Positions 57,792 through 64,000 of a stretch of DNA of 64,000 bases are shown one piece after another (the stretch's first letter is position 1; each line of letters starts with the position of its first letter). Below the pieces are notes generated by a model. The model was not told the DNA's origin. It made no database searches and saw only the letters and a program-made list of their open reading frames with translations. The DNA is from Pseudomonas vanderleydeniana (GTDB lineage: Bacteria > Pseudomonadota > Gammaproteobacteria > Pseudomonadales > Pseudomonadaceae). Made by a program: the position numbers and the translations under genes. The stretch is taken from the NCBI RefSeq assembly GCF_014268755.2, contig NZ_CP077093.1, positions 5,973,501 to 6,037,500 of the forward strand, written 5' to 3'.

Positions 57792-59210
57792 TTACGCCGC
57801 CGGATTCGCAGCCGGTGAAGCATCGTTCGGCTGCAGCTTGAACACGTAGAACAACAGCGTCAGCAGCACCAGGAACGCCGGGCCGATGTACAGCGCAACG
57901 CGCGTGTCGGGGAAGTACGCCATCAGGCCGACCACCAGCACCAGGAACGCCAGCGCCAGGTAGGAACTGACCGGGTACAGCCACATGCGGTACTGCAGGC
58001 CCTCGACCTGCGAGCGGCTCAGGCCCTTGCGGAACTTCAACTGCGCCAGCAGGATCATCACCCAGGTCCAGATCGCGCCGAAGGTGGCGATCGAGGTCAC
58101 CCAGACGAATACCTTTTCCGGTACCAGGTAGTTGAGCAGCACGCCCAGCAACAGGGCTGCAATCGACAGCAGCAACGCACGACGCGGCACACCATTGCTC
58201 GAGGTCCTGGCGAAGGTCGCCGGCGCCTGGCCGTTCTGCGCCAGGCTGTAGAGCATGCGCCCGGTGCTGAAGATCCCGCCGTTGCAGGAGGACAGTGCGG
58301 CGGTGATCACCACGAAGTTGATGATGCCCGCAGCGGTCTTGATCCCCAGGCGCTCGAAGGTCATCACGAACGGGCTGCCCTGGGTGCCGATGGCGTTCCA
58401 CGGATAGATCGAGAGGATCACGAACAACGCCCCGACATAGAACAGCAGGATGCGCCAGAACACCGAGCCGATGGCGTTGGGAATGGTCTTCTGCGGGTTA
58501 CGTGCCTCGCCGGCGGTCAGGCCGATCATCTCCACGCCCAGGTAGGCGAACATCACCATCTGCAGCGACATCAGCACGCCGCTGACCCCGTTGGGCATGA
58601 AGCCGCCATGCGTCCACAGGTTGGAAATGCCCACGGCCACGCCGTCATTGCCGAAGCCGAAGGCGATCACGCCCACACCGCCGATCACCATGGCGATGAT
58701 GGTGACGATCTTGATCAGGGCGAACCAGAACTCGAATTCGCCAAAGGCCTTCACCGCGATCAGGTTGATGGTGCCCATGCTCACCAGGGCCGCCAGGGCC
58801 CAGATCCAGCGGGGCACGTCAGGGAACCAGATGCCCATGTACACCGCCACCGCAGTGATTTCCGCAACGCAGGTCACCAGCCACAGGAACCAGTAGTTCC
58901 AGCCGGTGAGAAAGCCCGCCAGCGGGCCGAGGTAGTCTTGTGCATAACGGCTGAAGGAACCGGCCACCGGGTTGTGCACGGCCATTTCGCCAAGGGCGCG
59001 CATGATCACCAGGATCGCCAGGCCACCGATGATGTAGGACAGCATGATTGCCGGACCGGCCATTTCGATGGCCTTGGCAGAACCGAGGAACAGGCCGACA
59101 CCGATACAGGCGCCAAGCGCCATCAGCCGTATGTGCCGTTCACCGAGTTCACGTTTGAGCGGGCCGCCTTTGACGGTCTCGCCGGAGGGCAGTTGGGTGC
59201 CAACTGGCAT
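57792..59210 (-). CDS. Amino acid permease, ProY-like (AAT family)
   Basis: 472 aa inner-membrane symporter with about 12 helices. LGERHIRLMALGACIGVGLF and AGPAIMLSYIIGGLAILVIMRALGEM are AAT hallmarks, and the sequence resembles E. coli ProY closely through most of its length. Proline, histidine or GABA are the usual substrates of this branch; not fixed here. A terminator is present at its 3' side. Confidence 0.86.
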   Translation of the reverse strand: MPVGTQLPSGETVKGGPLKRELGERHIRLMALGACIGVGLFLGSAKAIEMAGPAIMLSYIIGGLAILVIMRALGEMAVHNPVAGSFSRYAQDYLGPLAGFLTGWNYWFLWLVTCVAEITAVAVYMGIWFPDVPRWIWALAALVSMGTINLIAVKAFGEFEFWFALIKIVTIIAMVIGGVGVIAFGFGNDGVAVGISNLWTHGGFMPNGVSGVLMSLQMVMFAYLGVEMIGLTAGEARNPQKTIPNAIGSVFWRILLFYVGALFVILSIYPWNAIGTQGSPFVMTFERLGIKTAAGIINFVVITAALSSCNGGIFSTGRMLYSLAQNGQAPATFARTSSNGVPRRALLLSIAALLLGVLLNYLVPEKVFVWVTSIATFGAIWTWVMILLAQLKFRKGLSRSQVEGLQYRMWLYPVSSYLALAFLVLVVGLMAYFPDTRVALYIGPAFLVLLTLLFYVFKLQPNDASPAANPAA

Positions 59211-59720
59211 GGGTACAACCTCGTCTTGTTATTGGGTATTGACCACCGAACAGAGGAGCTGGCGAGCGGGTGGGCCCGGGCTCCCGATAGCGGACCCGCT
59301 TCGTGAGCGGACCCGTCCCGCAGGAAAAACCGGCGGGATCAGCGGGGCGTGCAGTATAGGAATCCGATGGCAGGGCTTTTCACTCTATAAATCAGGAAAT
59401 TCAGCGAGAACTCTCGGCAAAAGCCTGGAAAACAGAGGCGCATTAGCTGGCTAAAGCTGGCACTGCCGGACGAAAAACGCGGCCGAGTATTGCACGCTGC
59501 GGCGATCACGTCATATCCCCGCCGTTTTCGACCTTCCGCCAATGGACAGCTCTATTCCACGGCTTGCCGGCAAGAGCCCAAAACCAAGGCCAGCGTCGTG
59601 TTCCCGACACAATCGTGACGGGACAGCGCTATAAGTAGGAAATACCTGACCGAATTAACAAAAAATTCGCAGCTCTTTCACAGCGTCTAAGCTTCAGGCA
59701 AGTGCGATCAATCTGCGTGA
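59211..59720. other. Divergent control region, permease and PBP gene
   Basis: About 510 bases with no supported gene. Its right half is AT-richer (AATTAACAAAAAATTCGC at about 59655) and contains a TATAAG stretch that could serve the PBP gene. No clear operator was found. Confidence 0.5.
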
Positions 59721-62700
59721 ATGGATGAATCGACTATGGGCGCTCTGTGGAACTCCGATTCGACCAGGACTGTGCCAGCCACCGACAGTCCGGATGAAGC
59801 GCCTGTACCGAAAAGACCTCGCAGGCGACGACTCTGGTGGCGCCTGTTCTGGCTGGTGCTGCTGATCGCGGTGATCCTGCTCGGCGTCGCCGCCTCTCGG
59901 GAAATGCGGACCTCGAAACTCCAGGCCAGGGAAATCAGCCGCTTTGCCGGCGACCTCGACTACGCCATGGCCAGCGGCCCCAGCGACTCGGTGCTCTATC
60001 CCGGCGACGGCCCCTTCGACAGGCGCCTGGGCTACAGCGACCTGGGCACCTTCCTCGGCCGGCTGGCCAAGCGCGGCTACCTGGTCGAGGCACAGGCACG
60101 TTTCTCCCCTGCCCTGCTCGACTACGGCAAGGCCGGCTTCTTCGTGCCCTATACCGAAAAAATCCAGGCCGGCCTGTCGATCACCGACTGCCGGGGTGCC
60201 GAACTCTACCAGTACAGCTACCCACAGCAGCTCTATGCAAGCTTTTCGGCGATCCCCCCACTGGTGGTCAACAGCCTGCTGTTCATCGAGAACCGCGACC
60301 TGCTCGACCCCGGCCAGCCGCAGGCCAATCCGGCCGTGGACTGGCCGCGCTTCGGCAAGGCGGTGCTGTCGCAGATCGCCAAGGTCCTGCACATCGGCGG
60401 GCAGAGCGCCGGTGGCAGCACCCTGGCCACGCAACTGGAAAAATATCGACACTCGCCGGATGGCCTGACCCTGAGCGGCGGCGAGAAGATCCGCCAGATG
60501 ATTTCCGCCAGCGTACGGGCCTACCAGGGCGGTCCGCAGACCCTGGAAGTACGGCAGAATGTGGTCCGCGACTACCTCAACAGCGTGCCCCTGTCAGCCG
60601 TGCCGGGGCATGGCGAGGTGCATGGCCTGGCCGAGGGTTTGCGGGTCTGGTACGGCGCCGATTTCGCCGAGGTCAACGCGCAGTTGAGCGGCACCGCCAG
60701 TGACCCGCGGAGCCTGGCCAAGCGTGGCCTGGCCTTGCGCGAGGTCCTCTCGCTGATGATCGCCCAGCGGCGCCCCTCGCACTACCTGGCCCGTGGCCGT
60801 GATGAACTGGCCGACCTCACCGACAGCCACCTGCGCCTGCTCGCGCAGAACGCCGTCATCGACGGGCCGCTGGCCAGCGCGGCCCTGGCGAGCAAGGTCA
60901 GCTATCGCGACTGGGTCCAGGAACCGACGATCCAGCCGATCGAATCGAACAAGGGCATCAGCGTCGCCCGCAGCCGCCTGGCGGCGATGCTCGACCGGCC
61001 GCTCTACGACCTCGACCGCCTCGACCTGTCGGCGACCAGTACCCTGCAGGCCCAGCTGCAGGGCCAGGTCAGCGACTACCTGAAAAACCTGGCGAACCCG
61101 GAGTTCGCCAAGTCCATCGGACTGCTCGGCGACCGTCTGTTGACCGCCAGCAGCACCCAGCAGGTGCGCTACAGCTTCACCCTCTTCGAACTGACCCCGG
61201 ACAGCTATCGGGTCCGGGTGCAGACCGACAGCACCGACCAGCCCTTCGACATCAACGAAGGCAGCAAGCTGGAACTGGGCTCCACCGCCAAGCTGCGGGT
61301 GCTGACCACCTACCTGCAGATCATTGCCGAGCTGCATGATCGTTATGGCGACCAGTCCCCGGCGCAACTGAAGAAGGTCGAGGTCGACGACCAGGACCGG
61401 CTCACCCGCTGGGCCCTGGACTACCTGATCCAGAACAGCGACCGCAACCTGCCCGCCATGCTCGGCGCGGCGCTGAACCGGCAGTACTCGGCGAGCCCCG
61501 GCGAAAGTTTCTTCACGGGCGGCGGCATGCACCACTTCCACAATTTTCGCAGCGAAGACAATGGACGCTCGCCAACCCTGCTCGAAGCCTTGCGCGAGTC
61601 GATCAACCTGCCGTTCATCCGGCTGATGCGCGACCTGGTGCGCTACAGCACCTACCAGGGCCCGAACAACAGCGCCGAACTGCTCAAGGACGACGACAAT
61701 CCTCGCCGACAGGAGTACCTGGCACGCTTCGCCGACCGGGAAGGCACCGCATTCCTGCTGCGGTTCTGGAAGAAGTATCGGAACAAGGATTCCCAGGAAC
61801 GCCTGGAGACCTTTCTCGACAGCATGCACCCGACACCGATCCGCCTGGCGGCCGTGCATCGCTACCTGCTGCCGGAGGCACCACAGAAGGCCTTCAATGC
61901 TTTCGTGCGGGCCCACCTGAAGACCGAGAAGGTCACCGACGAACGCCTGGACAAGCTCTACCAGAGCTACGGCCCGGGGGCCTACGACCTGCCGGACCAG
62001 GGCTATATCGCCAAGGTCCACCCGCTCGACCTGTGGCTGTTGGGCTACCTGCTGAAGAATCCGCAGGCCAGGTTCAGCCAGGCGGTGGCCGCCAGCGAGT
62101 TTGAACGCCAGGAAGTCTATGGCTGGCTGTTCAAGAGCAGGCACAAGAGCGCCCGTGACAGTCGTATCCGGGTGATGGTCGAGATCGAGGCCTTCCTCGA
62201 TATCCATCGGCGCTGGCAGCAGGTCGGCTACCCGTTCGATCACCTGGTGCCTTCGCTGGCGACCGCCATCGGCAGCTCCGGCGACCGCCCGGCCGCGCTG
62301 GCCGAGCTGATCGGCATCATCCTCAACGACGGCGTACGCCTGCCGACCCTGCGCATCGACAGCCTGCACTTCGCCGCCAATACCCCCTACGAAACGCAGG
62401 TGGCCAACGACCCGGGCAAGGGCAAGCGGGTCATGCCCTCGGAGGTGGCCACGGCACTGCGCGAAGCCTTGTCACAGGTGGTGGACGCAGGTACCGCACG
62501 ACGGGTATCGGGCAGCTTCAAGCAGCCCGATGGCATGCCGCTGGCAATGGGCGGCAAGACCGGGACCGGGGACAACCGGATCGAAAGCATCGGCGCGGGT
62601 GGACGGGTGTTGAACTCCAAGTCGATCAACCGGACCGCAACGTTCGTGTTCTACATCGGTGCCCATCACTTTGGCACCCTGACCGCCTTCGTTCCCGGAC

Positions 62701-62834
62701 GCTCGGCGGAGAACTTCAAGTTCACCTCGGCGTTGCCGGTGCAGGTCCTCAAGGGCATGTCCCCGATCCTGACCCCTTACCTGCAACCGGACAGCAACAC
62801 CCTGTGCAAGCCGCAGGCGGTGGCGTACCGGTAG
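59721..62834 (+). CDS. Large class A penicillin-binding protein (transglycosylase-transpeptidase)
   Basis: 1037 aa, one N-terminal membrane helix (LWWRLFWLVLLIAVILLGVA). GT51 domain with the catalytic Glu in IENRDLLD (about residue 190) and GGSTLATQLEKYRHS. Transpeptidase motifs: SxxK as GSTAK (Ser about 521), SxN as SIN (about 627), and KTG as GGKTGTGDN (Lys about 946). The SxN-KTG distance of about 320 residues is more than twice that in PBP1a/1b, so a large insertion lies between them. Start could be five codons later at MGALW. Makes peptidoglycan at the outer face of the inner membrane. Confidence 0.87.
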   Translation: MDESTMGALWNSDSTRTVPATDSPDEAPVPKRPRRRRLWWRLFWLVLLIAVILLGVAASREMRTSKLQAREISRFAGDLDYAMASGPSDSVLYPGDGPFDRRLGYSDLGTFLGRLAKRGYLVEAQARFSPALLDYGKAGFFVPYTEKIQAGLSITDCRGAELYQYSYPQQLYASFSAIPPLVVNSLLFIENRDLLDPGQPQANPAVDWPRFGKAVLSQIAKVLHIGGQSAGGSTLATQLEKYRHSPDGLTLSGGEKIRQMISASVRAYQGGPQTLEVRQNVVRDYLNSVPLSAVPGHGEVHGLAEGLRVWYGADFAEVNAQLSGTASDPRSLAKRGLALREVLSLMIAQRRPSHYLARGRDELADLTDSHLRLLAQNAVIDGPLASAALASKVSYRDWVQEPTIQPIESNKGISVARSRLAAMLDRPLYDLDRLDLSATSTLQAQLQGQVSDYLKNLANPEFAKSIGLLGDRLLTASSTQQVRYSFTLFELTPDSYRVRVQTDSTDQPFDINEGSKLELGSTAKLRVLTTYLQIIAELHDRYGDQSPAQLKKVEVDDQDRLTRWALDYLIQNSDRNLPAMLGAALNRQYSASPGESFFTGGGMHHFHNFRSEDNGRSPTLLEALRESINLPFIRLMRDLVRYSTYQGPNNSAELLKDDDNPRRQEYLARFADREGTAFLLRFWKKYRNKDSQERLETFLDSMHPTPIRLAAVHRYLLPEAPQKAFNAFVRAHLKTEKVTDERLDKLYQSYGPGAYDLPDQGYIAKVHPLDLWLLGYLLKNPQARFSQAVAASEFERQEVYGWLFKSRHKSARDSRIRVMVEIEAFLDIHRRWQQVGYPFDHLVPSLATAIGSSGDRPAALAELIGIILNDGVRLPTLRIDSLHFAANTPYETQVANDPGKGKRVMPSEVATALREALSQVVDAGTARRVSGSFKQPDGMPLAMGGKTGTGDNRIESIGAGGRVLNSKSINRTATFVFYIGAHHFGTLTAFVPGRSAENFKFTSALPVQVLKGMSPILTPYLQPDSNTLCKPQAVAYR

Positions 62835-62904
62835 CAGCGGGGGCCCCGTTCGCGGATCAACCAGAGCGCCAGCCGCCGCGAAAAGTCCGGCAAATCCAAC
62901 ACCT

Positions 62905-63411
62905 CTAGTTAGCGGTGTGAAAGCGCTTGGCCAGCGTGTAGCTCTTCTTCCAGTAGGCGTTGTTCAGCGAATCGATGCGCACACTCTTGCCGCTACGTGG
63001 CGAGTGAATGAACTTGCCCTCGCCCACGTACAGCCCGACATGGCTGACATTGCCCCGGCCATTGCGGTTGAAGAACACCGCGTCACCGGGCTTGAGGCTG
63101 CCACGCTGGACGGTCCTGGCGCTGGAGCGCCGCATGCCCACCGTGGTGCGGGGCAGCTTGATGTCGGCCTCGTTCTGGAACAGATAGACCAGCAGCCCGC
63201 TGCAATCGAAGCCCTTCACCGACATGCCGCCCCACCGGTAGGGCGTACCGATCAACTGATGGGCACGATCGATGACGTTATCGATCGAAGAGTCCGCCTT
63301 CACTTCGGCAACCCTGGCCGGAGACTTGCGCGCCGAATCGAGATTCGCGTGGGCCGGCCATGAGCCAACCAGGCCCCACAGCAACAGGACCGCTGAAACC
63401 AACCTGGACAT
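62905..63411 (-). CDS. NlpC/P60 cell wall peptidase (C40 family)
   Basis: 168 aa from MSRLVSAVLLLWGLVG, with a signal peptide ending AHANLD. Catalytic Cys in GFDCSGLLVYLF and His in HVGLYVGEGKFIHSP. It cleaves gamma-D-glutamyl-diaminopimelate bonds in peptidoglycan. Convergent with the PBP gene; both act on the wall. Confidence 0.92.
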   Translation of the reverse strand: MSRLVSAVLLLWGLVGSWPAHANLDSARKSPARVAEVKADSSIDNVIDRAHQLIGTPYRWGGMSVKGFDCSGLLVYLFQNEADIKLPRTTVGMRRSSARTVQRGSLKPGDAVFFNRNGRGNVSHVGLYVGEGKFIHSPRSGKSVRIDSLNNAYWKKSYTLAKRFHTAN

Positions 63412-63622
63412 GATGAACACCGCCTTTTTGAGACCTGGCGGCATGGTACGGAGCGGCCCTCGGCTTGCTCAGAGTGCTTTTCGCAGCTTTGCGTAGGAAA
63501 CGTCCGAAGCAAATCAGCGAAAACCCAACATTCCTCTGCATCTCGACATCCCCCGTCCCTGTCGCACCTTTCTCATCCCCACCCCGATCATGAGTACGTT
63601 CGTCGGTTTTTCTTGCGTCGGA

Positions 63623-63652
63623 CTTAAGATATATCTTACGGTATATCTTAAG
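63623..63652 (+). promoter_or_regulatory. Palindromic operator before the PadR gene
   Basis: CTTAAGATATA (63623-63633) and its exact complement TATATCTTAAG (63642-63652) flank TCTTACGG. It is strikingly AT-rich against its GC-rich surroundings and ends 19 bases before the PadR start, so autoregulation is likely. Confidence 0.8.
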
Positions 63653-63671
63653 AACAGAGGAGAAAGAGAAA

Positions 63672-64000
63672 ATGAGAGAACATCACCACCCCCCTCACCC
63701 TCGTGAGTTCGGCGACGGTCATGACGGCTTCGAACGTCGCCCAGGCCGCGAACGCGGCGGGCGCGGCCCACGGGTATTCGCCCCGGGTGACCTGAAACTG
63801 CTGTTGCTGGCGCTGATTGCCGAGCAGCCCTGCCACGGCTACGACCTGATCCGCCAGATCGAAGGCATGTTCGACGGTGCCTACAGTCCGAGCCCTGGCG
63901 TGATCTACCCGACCCTGACCTTCCTCGAGGAGAGCGAATTGATCAGCGGCGACGCCGAGGGTGGGAAAAAGCGCTACGGCGTGACCGACGCCGGTCGTCA
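63672..64000 (+). CDS. PadR family regulator, His-rich N-terminus (partial)
   Basis: 109 codons are visible; the gene runs off the window. The N-terminal stretch MREHHHPPHPREFGDGHDGF is His-rich, then GDLKLLLLALIAEQPCHGYDLIRQIEG and SPSPGVIYPTLTFLEESELI are the PadR winged helix. The His-rich tail plus PadR resembles YqjI, the nickel/iron-responsive regulator of E. coli. A strong palindrome precedes it. Whether a YqjH-type siderophore reductase follows is outside the window. Confidence 0.85.
   Translation, partial: MREHHHPPHPREFGDGHDGFERRPGRERGGRGPRVFAPGDLKLLLLALIAEQPCHGYDLIRQIEGMFDGAYSPSPGVIYPTLTFLEESELISGDAEGGKKRYGVTDAGR

Overview
The window is about 64 kb of GC-rich bacterial chromosome. 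It almost certainly comes from a fluorescent Pseudomonas of the putida/fluorescens type. The evidence is the gene order pyrC-rnt, bfd-bfr-grxD, argF, glpFKRD, aatJQMP-aauSR, glpM, the codon use, and the several families of Pseudomonas-type intergenic inverted repeats. I saw no rRNA, tRNA, CRISPR array, insertion sequence or prophage. Only the last gene (a PadR regulator) is cut by the window edge.

Layout. 0-10.7 kb is core metabolism: dihydroorotase and RNase T, a 2-Cys peroxiredoxin, an iron storage pair (bfd with a Fur-box promoter, then bacterioferritin), a monothiol glutaredoxin, an orphan molybdopterin oxidoreductase, argF with a two-half-site ArgR operator, a translationally coupled orphan ABC ATPase, PhzF-like and YbaK-like proteins. 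11.0-16.3 kb is the glycerol regulon glpF-glpK-glpR-glpD, with operator-like sites for GlpR before glpF and glpD. 16.4-23.4 kb is the acidic amino acid uptake operon aatJQMP with its own two-component system aauSR. A sigma-54 promoter and two AauR-type palindromes lie upstream of aatJ. glpM follows.

24.0-25.8 kb holds an arginase-fold protein coupled to two half-size SMR/EamA membrane proteins. 25.8-26.8 kb is a nested repeat array with 224-bp and 35-bp periods. After a desaturase and a MipA/OmpV porin comes the most interesting unit, 28.6-36.0 kb. It is a six-gene, mostly overlapping operon: HAD phosphatase, class III aminotransferase, alpha/beta hydrolase, BioF2/FemAB-like acyltransferase, then a sensor kinase and a sigma-54-dependent regulator. 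The operon itself has a good -24/-12 promoter and an upstream 16-bp perfect palindrome, so it looks self-regulated.

36.3-39.6 kb contains a lipase-like hydrolase, metR, a LysE exporter and a Nudix hydrolase. 39.7-47.4 kb is a signalling island: a degenerate HD-GYP response regulator is divergent from an operon of REC-GGDEF-EAL, a periplasmic di-haem cytochrome c peroxidase, a membrane histidine kinase with an unusual H-box, and a REC-kinase hybrid. 47.4-52.3 kb has an APC permease, nitrilase-family amidase, LuxR-type regulator and FMN-glutamate-synthase-like protein, probably nitrogen-related. 52.4-55.2 kb is a gtrA-gtrB-gtrII O-antigen glucosylation operon. The end has a hydrolase, an OpgC-type acyltransferase, a ProY-like permease, an unusually large class A PBP, an NlpC/P60 peptidase and the start of a His-rich PadR regulator with a strong palindromic operator.
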